In this document: one piece after another, positions 1 to 8,100 of the stretch
Position numbering within the stretch: the stretch's first letter is position 1
How the letters are laid out: each line of letters starts with the position of its first letter
NCBI GenBank assembly: GCA_008373095.1
Contig: RQOP01000046.1
Location: forward strand, 1-41,392
Origin: SAR202 cluster bacterium
GTDB lineage: Bacteria > Chloroflexota > Dehalococcoidia > Lucifugimonadales > UBA826
Direction of reading: 5' to 3'
Length of the DNA: 41,392 bases
Made by a program: the position numbers and the translations under genes
The notes under the pieces: generated by a model
Seen by the model: only the letters and a program-made list of their open reading frames with translations
What the model was told of the DNA's origin: nothing
Database searches by the model: none

Positions 1-797
1 TTTATGAAGGCAGAAATTGTGTCATAGTGTTTGTCTCCGGATTTATCATGAGGTAGAACTTTGGTTTCTATTACCTCGTTCAACAAAGATTTGCTCATTA
101 ATAAATCGTTGCCTTGTACAGAAGCTGAATCTGCTGCCAACTCTAATGTGTTTAAAGCCCATCTAGCATCACCACCAGACAATGAAGCTATGTTTTCGAA
201 GACTCCTTCCTCTATTTTAAGGTTTCTTTTTCCTAGGCCTTTTTCAGAATCTTCTAAGGAAGTGGCCAAGATTTGTACAATATCTTTTATCTCTAGGCTT
301 TTTAGTGTAAAAACCCGACACCGAGATAAAAGCGGTGAAATTATTTCAAATGAAGGATTTTCAGTGGTGGCCCCGATAAAAGTGACGGTCCCATCCTCAA
401 CATACGGCAATATCGCATCTTGTTGAGCTTTATTAAATCTATGAATTTCGTCAATAAAAAGAGCAGTTCTTTGTCCCGACATACCAAGACGTGATTTTGA
501 TTCAGAAATAATTTTCCTTAACTCAGAGACTCCTGATGTTACTGCGCTGATTGTTTCTAGGTGGAAGTTAGATGTTGAAGTTATAAGATTTGCGAGTGTG
601 GTTTTACCGGTTCCAGGTGGTCCCCACAAAATAAACGAAGGTATTCTTCCAGCATCAATGCTTTTTCGGAGCGGGCTGTCTTTGTCGGTTAAATGGGCTT
701 GACCCAATATGCCATCCAAACTCGTTGGCCGCATCCTGGCTGCCAAAGGAGCACCTTGGGAGAGATGCCTGTTTGCCTCAAAATCAAACATGTTCAT
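1..797 (-). CDS. rarA: Replication-associated recombination protein A (RarA/MgsA), 3' end cut by window
   Basis: AAA+ ATPase of the clamp-loader family that acts at stalled replication forks. The frame stays open from the start at 797 to the window edge, about 265 codons; full-length relatives are about 430-450 residues, so the C-terminal part is missing. Visible are the family's PLAARMRP-type N-terminus (residues 17-24), Walker A GPPGTGKTT at residues 59-67, Walker B LFIDEIHRF near residues 113-121, and the sensor-1 segment FIGATTENPSFE. Start choice: ATG at 797 has AAGG seven bases upstream; a second ATG at 791 is possible but too far from it. It diverges from the NrtS-like gene across about 90 bases. 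Family identity is secure; the role is taken from the family. Confidence 0.95.
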   Translation of the reverse strand, partial: MNMFDFEANRHLSQGAPLAARMRPTSLDGILGQAHLTDKDSPLRKSIDAGRIPSFILWGPPGTGKTTLANLITSTSNFHLETISAVTSGVSELRKIISESKSRLGMSGQRTALFIDEIHRFNKAQQDAILPYVEDGTVTFIGATTENPSFEIISPLLSRCRVFTLKSLEIKDIVQILATSLEDSEKGLGKRNLKIEEGVFENIASLSGGDARWALNTLELAADSASVQGNDLLMSKSLLNEVIETKVLPHDKSGDKHYDTISAFI

Positions 798-886
798 TTT
801 TTAGCCTTGATTGATGTGTAAAAATGTTCTGGTTTGGGTAGTTAGATAGTGTACAAGAATCTGCAAATTAATGATTGGAGATAGAT

Positions 887-1195
887 ATGGATAAGCCTAT
901 TGTTTGTGGAAGATGTGAGAAGACGGTCGATCGGACATCTTATATCGTGAATAATAAAGGACTATCTGACTATCGCCACCTGTGGTGTTTTCTGGGATAT
1001 TCTCCAATGCTGAAACGATCTTTTCTTGCATCTGGTGTTGTAGGGACAATTTTGATTTTATTGAATCAGGGAGACTTCATATTTGCTGGACATTTTTATA
1101 AAGGATTAATTTGGAAGGTTCCTTTGACGTACTTGGTTCCGTTTTGTGTAGCCACCTGGGGCGCAGTCACAAACGCAAAAGCCAATTATGAGTGA
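887..1195 (+). CDS. nrtS: NrtS-like small nitrate/nitrite transporter with Cys/His N-terminal motif
   Basis: A 102-residue protein with two predicted membrane segments, roughly residues 45-63 and 76-96. The stretches GTILILLNQGD and PLTYLVPFCVATWGAV match my memory of NrtS, a small two-helix nitrate/nitrite permease described in cyanobacteria and marine bacteria. The N-terminus adds a C-x2-C (Cys7, Cys10) and H-x2-C (His31, Cys34) arrangement that resembles a small zinc knuckle; I do not know this as a standard part of NrtS. Start choice: ATG at 887 has GGAG six bases upstream; a TTG at 875 would put that site inside the gene. No nitrate or nitrite reductase genes lie nearby. The 3' end overlaps the convergent Smr gene by 10 bases. 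Function is inferred from sequence resemblance only. Confidence 0.72.
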   Translation: MDKPIVCGRCEKTVDRTSYIVNNKGLSDYRHLWCFLGYSPMLKRSFLASGVVGTILILLNQGDFIFAGHFYKGLIWKVPLTYLVPFCVATWGAVTNAKANYE

Positions 1196-1494
1196 GGAGA
1201 TATAGTGAGGACGGCTATTGTTGCTCCTGGACCCCCCTCTGCAGGCGGGGCAGAGTAGAAATTTTCAACCTCAGTATGAACGGTGAGGAGCTCATGTACA
1301 GCCCTTCTCATGTCACCACTTCCTGCACGCCCATGAATAACTCTGATCTCTTTCATACCGGCATTCTTGGCATCTTCTATGTAGGTCTTTAATCTTTCAA
1401 TCGCAGGTACAACTTTATCTCTACGCAGATGGATCTCATTTGGTACAGACATTTTTTTGAAAAGATTGGATTTTTGAGGGTTTTGGTAAGGCAT
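1186..1494 (-). CDS. Small Smr-domain protein (MutS2 C-terminal type)
   Basis: A 102-residue protein made almost entirely of one Smr domain, a fold with DNA or RNA endonuclease activity in MutS2 and in stand-alone relatives. The core carries the family pattern: a helix with AIERLKTYIEDAKNAG, the loop VIHGRAGSGDMRRAV (canonical HGxGxGxLR) and the closing EGGPGATIAVL. The usual LDLHG at the start of the domain reads IHLRR here, so one catalytic-type position may be altered. ATG at 1494 follows the selA stop codon directly, with AGGA four bases upstream inside the end of selA, which suggests translational coupling. A second Met at 1452 lacks a ribosome-binding site. The substrate is unknown. Confidence 0.85.
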   Translation of the reverse strand: MPYQNPQKSNLFKKMSVPNEIHLRRDKVVPAIERLKTYIEDAKNAGMKEIRVIHGRAGSGDMRRAVHELLTVHTEVENFYSAPPAEGGPGATIAVLTISPHS

Positions 1495-2880
1495 TTATTC
1501 CTGCGTGTTTTCAGAAATGACTGTCGCTAGTATGTCATCATCATTTGGCAATACAGTGCGTAGATCAAATATGACTGTGTTGCCTTCGATTCTGGAAACT
1601 ACGGGTCTGTTCCCTTTTCTCATTTTGGATGCTAAGTTTTCGGGATTCTTTCCGATTATTTTAATTCCCACTGATTTCATAGTTTCTCCGGGTAAACTGC
1701 CACCTCCTATCGTTGATTCCGTCTCAATTATTTCTATTGAATAAATGTCATTACTGGATATCTGGTTGAGTATGTTGTGTGCCCGTTTGCGTAGATCGTC
1801 TGATTTCGCAGATATCATTTGCCAGACCGGAATCTTCGTTTCGGCCTCCTTTTTAAGATAGTGAATTAGGGTTGCAGTCAGGGCTGCCAAATTCATTTTG
1901 TCTATTCTGAAAGCTCTGGCTAAAGGGTGTCTCGAAAGTTGATCAATGTATGTTTTTCGTCCTATCACTATTCCAGCCTGCGGTCCGCCTAGTAATTTAT
2001 CTCCTGAGAAAAAGCATAAATCTGTACCAGCCGCTATGCTTGCTTGAGGTTGAGGCTCTGCTGCCAGTCCATACTTAGTTGTATCAAGCAGAGATCCACT
2101 TCCTACGTCGTGCAGAACAGGAATGCCCCGTCTTATACCCAGATTTGAAAGATCTGATATCGAAGGTGTGGAGGTGAAGCCAATTATTTTAAAATTACTA
2201 GCGTGTATCGATAGAATTGCTCCAGTCTCTTCAGTTATTTCCCTTTCGTAGTCTTCCACATATGTTCTGTTTGTTGTGCCAACCTCTACTAGAGCCGCTC
2301 CACTTTGTTTTAGAACATCTGGGATTCGGAATCCTCCTCCGATTTCCACAGCTTCCGATCTTGACACTATAACTTCTTTGTTTAGTGCCAACGCTGAAAG
2401 TCCAAGCATTAGAGCGGCGGCATTATTATTCACGACAAGACCAGCTTCTGCTCCTGTTAAAGCCGATAGTAATTTTGAAACCCGTGCCTGGCGAGAACCT
2501 CGCTTACCGGAATTTAGTTCTAATTCCAAATCGCTGTAGGATTTAGAGGAATCTGTAGCGGCATACATACTCTCTGAGCTCAAAGGGGCACGTCCTAGGT
2601 TAGTATGGATCACTACACCTGTAGCATTGATGACGTTTCTGGGCCAATCGGTCCAGTTCGACTGTACATGATTTGATATTTGGTTGACTATTTCCGATAT
2701 TGTTGGAATTTCAGAGGTGCAGGTGGCTGTCAGCCTTATTTCACCGAGCTTATTTTGCACAAGTTTAGTTATCACCTCGGGTGAGAATTCGTCTACCAAA
2801 TTTGAGATGTGCTGATCCATAAGTATTGAACTTACGCTTGGTATTTGTCTCAGTTTTTCTTGCATATTTAATGAGCTCAA
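1495..2880 (-). CDS. selA: L-seryl-tRNA(Sec) selenium transferase (SelA)
   Basis: PLP enzyme that converts Ser-tRNA(Sec) to Sec-tRNA(Sec) with selenophosphate. The N-terminus has the SelA N-domain signature (RQIPSVSSIL), which SelA-like side families usually lack, and the PLP-lysine motif FFSGDKLLGGP is intact. The open frame runs up to 3063, but that would overlap coaE. I chose TTG at 2880: AGGAGG lies 12 bases upstream, the protein becomes 461 residues, and the PLP lysine falls at position 295, the same number as in E. coli SelA. ATG at 2865 or 2925 are alternatives with weak sites. Its presence implies that the organism decodes UGA as selenocysteine. selB, selC and selD are not in the window. 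Confidence 0.93.
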   Translation of the reverse strand: MSSLNMQEKLRQIPSVSSILMDQHISNLVDEFSPEVITKLVQNKLGEIRLTATCTSEIPTISEIVNQISNHVQSNWTDWPRNVINATGVVIHTNLGRAPLSSESMYAATDSSKSYSDLELELNSGKRGSRQARVSKLLSALTGAEAGLVVNNNAAALMLGLSALALNKEVIVSRSEAVEIGGGFRIPDVLKQSGAALVEVGTTNRTYVEDYEREITEETGAILSIHASNFKIIGFTSTPSISDLSNLGIRRGIPVLHDVGSGSLLDTTKYGLAAEPQPQASIAAGTDLCFFSGDKLLGGPQAGIVIGRKTYIDQLSRHPLARAFRIDKMNLAALTATLIHYLKKEAETKIPVWQMISAKSDDLRKRAHNILNQISSNDIYSIEIIETESTIGGGSLPGETMKSVGIKIIGKNPENLASKMRKGNRPVVSRIEGNTVIFDLRTVLPNDDDILATVISENTQE

Positions 2881-2892
2881 ATGATTACTTAG

Positions 2893-2898
2893 CCTCCT
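2893..2898 (-). promoter_or_regulatory. Shine-Dalgarno AGGAGG for selA
   Basis: A perfect AGGAGG on the minus strand, 12 bases before the TTG at 2880. It is the only strong ribosome-binding site in the selA 5' region and decides the start against ATG 2865 and 2925. The spacing is on the long side. Confidence 0.5.
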
Positions 2899-2941
2899 AT
2901 TATATATGGTAGTTAAAATCTTCATTAGGCTATAAATCCTG

Positions 2942-2953
2942 ATCCTGCAGGAT
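2942..2953. repeat. Palindrome ATCCTGCAGGAT between selA and coaE
   Basis: A perfect 12-base palindrome, preceded directly by another ATCCTG copy at 2936-2941. It sits just upstream of the coaE -35 box and upstream of selA, so it could be an operator for either gene. The role is inferred from position only. Confidence 0.4.
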
Positions 2954-2961
2954 ACTTTTAA

Positions 2962-2991
2962 TTGACCCTCAAAAATAACCTCCTGTAGAAT
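2962..2991 (+). promoter_or_regulatory. Sigma-70-type promoter for coaE operon
   Basis: TTGACC (2962-2967), an 18-base spacer, then TAGAAT (2986-2991). Each hexamer matches the consensus at five of six positions. The predicted transcript start is near 2998, giving a leader of about 25 bases before coaE. It probably drives coaE, the NorQ-type ATPase, the Nudix gene and the VWA gene as one unit. Confidence 0.6.
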
Positions 2992-3022
2992 GACCGAATG
3001 ACTTTTTCCTAGACGAGGTAAT

Positions 3023-3622
3023 ATGCTCAGTATTGGTCTTACTGGAGGCATAGGGACTGGCAAGTCCTTGGTCTCTAATTTATTAAATGATCTTGGCGCT
3101 ACAATTGTGAATGCCGATTTACTCGGGCATGAGGCCTATCTACCTGATACTGTTGGGTTTGACATGGTTGTCGATGCATTCGGAGACCAAATTGTGGGAG
3201 AAGATGGCACGGTCGACAGGAAAAAACTTGGACCTATAGTTTTTTCCAGTCCTCAAAACATGTCGAAACTAAATGCTATTATGCATCCTTTAATCCGAGA
3301 TATGATCCAGTCACAGTTGGAAGAATACTCATCAAATGGTACAGATGTGGTAGTTGTGGAAGCTGCAGTTCTCATTGAAGCAAGTTGGCAGGATTTATTT
3401 GATGAAGTATGGGTTGTGACGTCAGATAAGGAAACCGTCATAGAAAGGTTAAAGGATCGTAATTCTCTAAGTCGGGAGGATGCAATTGCCAGAATAGAAT
3501 CTCAAATGTCGAATGATGAAAGAGTCGGTCACTCAAATGTTGTGATATCTAATGATGGAACTACAGATGAATTAGCCGATGACGTAGAACAAATCTGGAA
3601 CACAAGAGTAGTTAATAATTAG
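3023..3622 (+). CDS. coaE: Dephospho-CoA kinase
   Basis: Catalyses the last step of coenzyme A synthesis, ATP-dependent phosphorylation of the dephospho-CoA ribose 3'-OH. The 199-residue protein has the typical length. Visible are the P-loop GLTGGIGTGKS (residues 5-15), the substrate segment VNADLLGHEAY (Asp32 region), the LNAIMHPLIR motif and the lid region VIERLKDRNSLSREDAIARI. Start: ATG at 3023 with GAGG four bases upstream. A good promoter lies directly in front. The next gene begins 17 bases after the stop, so coaE appears to lead the operon that contains a CoA-pyrophosphatase-like Nudix gene and the NorQ/NorD-type pair. Identification is secure. Confidence 0.95.
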   Translation: MLSIGLTGGIGTGKSLVSNLLNDLGATIVNADLLGHEAYLPDTVGFDMVVDAFGDQIVGEDGTVDRKKLGPIVFSSPQNMSKLNAIMHPLIRDMIQSQLEEYSSNGTDVVVVEAAVLIEASWQDLFDEVWVVTSDKETVIERLKDRNSLSREDAIARIESQMSNDERVGHSNVVISNDGTTDELADDVEQIWNTRVVNN

Positions 3623-3639
3623 GAGTGAGATAGCTGAAT

Positions 3640-4518
3640 ATGACAACTCAATCACTGTATAAAAGTTTCATTATTGAAGAATATCAATTGGAAGAGGAAC
3701 CTTATTATGTTCCGATTCATGACGAGGTGGAATTATTTGAAGCCGCATACAAAAGTAGGCTTCCTTTGATTTTTAAAGGGCCTACGGGGTGCGGAAAAAC
3801 TAGGTTTGTTGAATACATGTCATATAAGTTGGGTTTAGAGCTAACCAAAGTGACAAAGGATGATTCAGACAATTCTGGCGTTAATCTGCCTTTGGTTACA
3901 ATAGCATGCCATGAAGACCTTACAGGAAGCGACTTGGTTGGAAGATACTTGTTGGAAGGAGATCAGACGGTATGGCTTGATGGTCCGCTAACAAGGGCTG
4001 TGAAAGCTGGTGGAATATGCTATTTGGATGAGGTAGTTGAGGCAAGAAAAGACACCACCGTCTTAATACACCCTTTGACGGACCACAGAAGAATACTGCC
4101 TATCGAAAAAAGAGGTGAGTTGCTCGAGGCCGCAGAAGGATTTCTATTGGTTCTTTCTTATAACCCTGGCTACCAGAGTGCATTGAAAGATCTGAAGCAC
4201 AGTACTAGGCAGAGGTTTGTATCAATCGAATTTGACTACCCACCAGTGGATCTAGAGGCCCAAATTGTTGAACACGAGGCTGAAGTAGACAAAGACACTG
4301 CTTATCAGTTGGCCAAGCTTGGTGAGAAAATCAGAAACTTGAAGGAGCACGGTCTGGGGGAAGGAGCAAGTACAAGACTACTCATTTATGCTGGCAAACT
4401 CATATCGGAAGGCATACCTCCCAGAAGAGCCTGCCAGGTATCGGTCAATTGGGCAATCACAGACGATCAATCATTGCAACAAAGCATAACTGAGATAATC
4501 TCTTCAATATTTGAGTAA
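3640..4518 (+). CDS. MoxR-family AAA+ ATPase of the NorQ/CbbQ type
   Basis: A 292-residue AAA+ ATPase. In known systems NorQ/NirQ/CbbQ ATPases work with a VWA partner (NorD/CbbO) to insert metal cofactors or remodel a target enzyme such as nitric oxide reductase or RubisCO. Visible are Walker A GPTGCGKT (residues 47-54), the substrate-loop motif [19 protein letters not shown], Walker [10 protein letters not shown] (Asp130, Glu131), sensor 1 YNPGY and an R-finger/sensor region [15 protein letters not shown]. All key residues appear intact. The matching VWA gene lies two genes downstream in the same operon. No nor or cbb structural genes lie in the window, so the client is unknown. The closest SD-like AGGAG is 14 bases from the ATG; translation may be coupled to coaE. 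Confidence 0.9.
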   Translation: MTTQSLYKSFIIEEYQLEEEPYYVPIHDEVELFEAAYKSRLPLIFKGPTGCGKTRFVEYMSYKLGLELTKVTKDDSDNSGVNLPLVTIACHEDLTGSDLVGRYLLEGDQTVWLDGPLTRAVKAGGICYLDEVVEARKDTTVLIHPLTDHRRILPIEKRGELLEAAEGFLLVLSYNPGYQSALKDLKHSTRQRFVSIEFDYPPVDLEAQIVEHEAEVDKDTAYQLAKLGEKIRNLKEHGLGEGASTRLLIYAGKLISEGIPPRRACQVSVNWAITDDQSLQQSITEIISSIFE

Positions 4519-4529
4519 ACCGGTTGTCG

Positions 4530-5096
4530 ATGATATCTCCCGGTTATATAAAGACTAGGCTAAACAAATTAGGGGAAACAAATAGTTCCTCTAAAGGTTA
4601 CACCGCCGCGGGAGTGTTGTTGATTCTTTTTGAGAGAGATGGTGAACACTGGATAATCTTGAATAAGAGGACTCAAAAAGTGGAGCATCATAAGGGGGAA
4701 ATATGTTTTCCTGGAGGCAGAAAGGACATCTTGGATAAAGATTTGACTGAAACTGCTTTGAGAGAAACATGGGAAGAAATGGGGGTACAACCCAATGATG
4801 TCAGCGTACTGGGAGTATTGGAAACTACCCAGACTACAACAGGATATGAGATCACCCCAACGGTAGCTTGGATTAGCCATCCCTACCAATTTGATATTGA
4901 AAACGATGAAGTTGAAGAAATAATTGAGATTCCTTTAGCTGTTCTTTTTAGCAGATGTGCTCGAAGAGATGAAGCGAAATTATTGGCAGGACAAGTTGTT
5001 AATCAGCCGGCCTATCAATATGGTGGCAATCTAGTGTTTGGTGCTACAGCAAGAATTCTTAACAATTTTGCCGATACGATAAGCGAAAGAAATTGA
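4530..5096 (+). CDS. Nudix hydrolase, CoA-pyrophosphatase (NudL/CoaL-like)
   Basis: A 188-residue Nudix protein. The Nudix box is clear: FPGGR, then TALRETWEEMGV with the catalytic RE-x2-EE about residues 78-83. The preceding KVEHHKGEICFPGGR resembles the signature of the CoA-diphosphatase subfamily (LxxHxGqvxFPGGR), which cleaves CoA to 4'-phosphopantetheine and 3',5'-ADP. It sits between the two halves of the NorQ/NorD-type pair and downstream of coaE, so genes for making and cutting CoA share one transcript. Start uncertain: ATG 4530 or TTG 4524, neither with a clear SD; both lie just after the upstream stop (4518), so coupling is likely. Substrate assignment is from subfamily motifs, not proven. 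Confidence 0.85.
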   Translation: MISPGYIKTRLNKLGETNSSSKGYTAAGVLLILFERDGEHWIILNKRTQKVEHHKGEICFPGGRKDILDKDLTETALRETWEEMGVQPNDVSVLGVLETTQTTTGYEITPTVAWISHPYQFDIENDEVEEIIEIPLAVLFSRCARRDEAKLLAGQVVNQPAYQYGGNLVFGATARILNNFADTISERN

Positions 5097-5106
5097 AGGA
5101 GTATTT

Positions 5107-8100
5107 GTGACTGACAAATTACAAGCCTTGCAAGAATTAATACCTGAACTGGAGAAATACCCAGCCCAAGTCCAAGATAACTTTAATAAAGCTATTTCAG
5201 AAATGCCTGAGGCGCTTTCAGATGAGCAGAGATCAGATTGGTTGAAACAGGGGATCGCCATAGCTGCTCAGACTGTCCGTTCGTGGGAGGCCGCAGCTCA
5301 CTTTTTTCAGGTAAGCCCCAAAGTCATTGCTTCGATGCCTTATAGTTATTTTGTGCGGTGGATGGAGTGTGGATCCTCTCTTTGTGAAGAGTCCCCGACT
5401 TTGGCATCGGCATATTTTGAAGCAAGCCCAGCAACGATGAGTAAATTACGTTCCAGGCATATTGAAAGTTGGGCGGGTTTGGGAGATGGATTATACAAGG
5501 GAACTTGGAAGTCTAGTACATTAGCCTGCCGTTTTTTTGCTGAAAGCCCTACTTTGCTAGATACTTTGTCTTTCCAACAGTTGGAAAATTTCGCTAATTT
5601 TCTCGATGCCCTTTCACATAGATCTTATGACTTGTCCTCTGAGTGTTTGACTCTGGGAGAACAGATTTTTCCGTTGGTTGGCGAAGACAAGGATGCTTTT
5701 TTATCTCTGGCCACAACTTTAGTAGATACAGGATGGAGAGAAGTAAAAAGTTTTTTTGAAGCTGGAGCAAAAGCACTGCCAAAGATACATCCAGAAGAAA
5801 GAATGAGATTCCTGAAATTGGCTGAGAGTTTGGTAAACAATGGGGGCACTAATATCCCTGGTACCATGCTTGAAATATCTCAGTCTTTGTCCCTTTTAGA
5901 GGAAGACAATCATCACATAGTTCTAGGGTTCGCAGAAACGTTGTTAGATGAAGAGCCCCTAGCCATGCCAGAATTTATTAAATCAGCTCCTATAGTGCTT
6001 GAAAAGCTCACGATAATGCAGTTGGGGCGTTGGTATCAGGAAGGCGTCAACACACTCTCTCAGAACAAGGATGGAGGGTTGGCTTTTTTTAAGATTGAAT
6101 CATCCCACTCAGAAGCAGTGATTGAGACTTTATCTTCTGGGATAGAATTTGACCGAATCAAACCTGTTATGGAGATGTATTGCAGGGCTCTTGCTGGTGC
6201 AGAAATTAAGTTGTCACCTACTGATGCTCTTGTCGAAAAGAATATAGGGTGGGTTTCAAATGAATCTCCTACGACAGAAGGCTCCACTGTTTTTGTACCT
6301 ACGGTTGTTGATAGGTATGCATCAAAAGAGGAAAATTACGCTTGGTTTAAAGTCGTATCCACTCACCAAGTAGCACATTTAGAGTTCGGCAGTTTCATAT
6401 TTGAATTTGAAAGAGAGGCCGAACTTTTTGAAAACCTCCGGCTTGACTTGGAAAAACGAAGGATAGAAGCGTTACAAAATAAACAGGCCGAGGATTTATC
6501 GGGTGCTGATGAACCAGATAATCCAGAAATCTCTCAAGATCAGTCCCTGGAGGCACATACTGGTTTGGAGCGGGCTTGGTTGACGGATATGCAGCGATTT
6601 TTCGATTTATTTGAGGATCGTAAATTGTCTTTGGATATTTTCACAGTAGTTGAGGATGGGCGGCTCGATGCAAGAGTGAAAGCTGAATACCCAGGAATTA
6701 AATCTTCCTACATACAGGTACAGAGTGATTCCCATGAGAATAGGCCAGATATTAAAGAACTTCCAGCTAGGGAAGCCATGGTTGAATTCATGGTGAGACT
6801 CAGCCTTCAACAATATGAGGGAGTTTCAGCACCTTCTAAATACAGCAAGGAAGCTTCACAAGTAGCTCAAATAGCTCGTAGGGTACTAGTTTCTGATGCG
6901 ACTGTAGAAGATACAGCAGAGGCGACTTTGAGGATTTACGCAATCATTTCGGCCATTCCAAATGAAGAAATCCCCCCAGATGATTGGAATGATATGGATT
7001 TTGAAGACGAAGATGATGAGGATTATGTTGATCCAGAAGATATGGAGAATTTACTGGAACAGATCGGTATGGGTATGGAAATGGAACTGCGACCGGAAGG
7101 GGAGGAGGAATATGAATCCTTGCAAGAGGTGGAATATAGGGGAGATTTTAAGCCAGAACTGGCTCAATTGATGACTGAGTTGAGGATGCAGGAACAAGAT
7201 GAAATGAGTCAGGCTCAAGGTGAGCCTTTGACTCAGGAGCAGTTACAAGAACTTTTGGAAAATAGTGCGGAGTTGGATCTTCAGGCTACTGAGGGGGAAA
7301 TTCAAGAGTCGAGCGGTATGTTTGCAGACAACATAATGAAAGAAGCGGGGGCCAATATGCCTCAGTCACCGGATGACTCGCAAGGGCCTTTCGTTCATGT
7401 AGATGAAGAAGGAGGGGAATTGGAGCCTGCTGAACCTGAGACTTTCGTATATGACGAATGGGATTTTAGGGCAGAGGATTATAAGCCACGGTGGTGTATT
7501 GTCAGGCAAAAAACCATGCAAGAGGGTGATCCCGCATATTTTGGAAACACGCTTAATGAATACGGGACTCTCGTAACGAGGATTCGAAGGCAATTTGAAA
7601 TGATGGTTCCTGAAATGTTCAGGAAAGAGAGAAAACTAATAGATGGAGAAGATATTGATATCGATGACGTCATTGAAAATATGGTCGATATTAAGACAGG
7701 ATCTAGTCCAGATGAAAAATTTTATTGGCGGAGGAACAAAGTTCAACGAGATGTGGCGGTAGCTTTTCTTTTAGATACTAGTGCCTCTACTGCCGAAGCT
7801 ATAGATGAAGGAAAGAATAAGCAGGATGATTGGGATGCTCCTGATGATCCTGTGGAATATATGGTTTGGTTGAGAACGCGTCGTGGGGAACAGATGCGAA
7901 GGTCGTATAAAAGAATTATCGATATGGAAAAAGAATCCATGGTTCTTCTTATAAATGCACTGGAGGCCATTGGAGATACTTACGGCATATATGGGTTTTC
8001 TGGGTATGGAAGGGAGAATGTTGAGTTTTACACTGTCAAAGATCTACAGGAAGGATTTTCGGATAAAGTTAAACGTAGAATTGACAGAATTGCACCATTG

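Noticed and set aside
61-426. Open frame on the plus strand of 121 codons
   Set aside because: It lies antisense inside rarA, whose minus-strand frame has Walker A and B motifs; no family resemblance in the plus frame.
2899-2904. TATAAT on the minus strand before selA
   Set aside because: If used as a -10 box, the transcript would start near 2892 and omit the AGGAGG at 2893-2898; no matching -35 was seen.
2881-3063. Upstream extension of selA to ATG/GTG-type starts at 3063 or 2925
   Set aside because: It would overlap coaE and its promoter, has no strong SD, and moves the PLP lysine away from position 295; residues before position 2880 look non-homologous.
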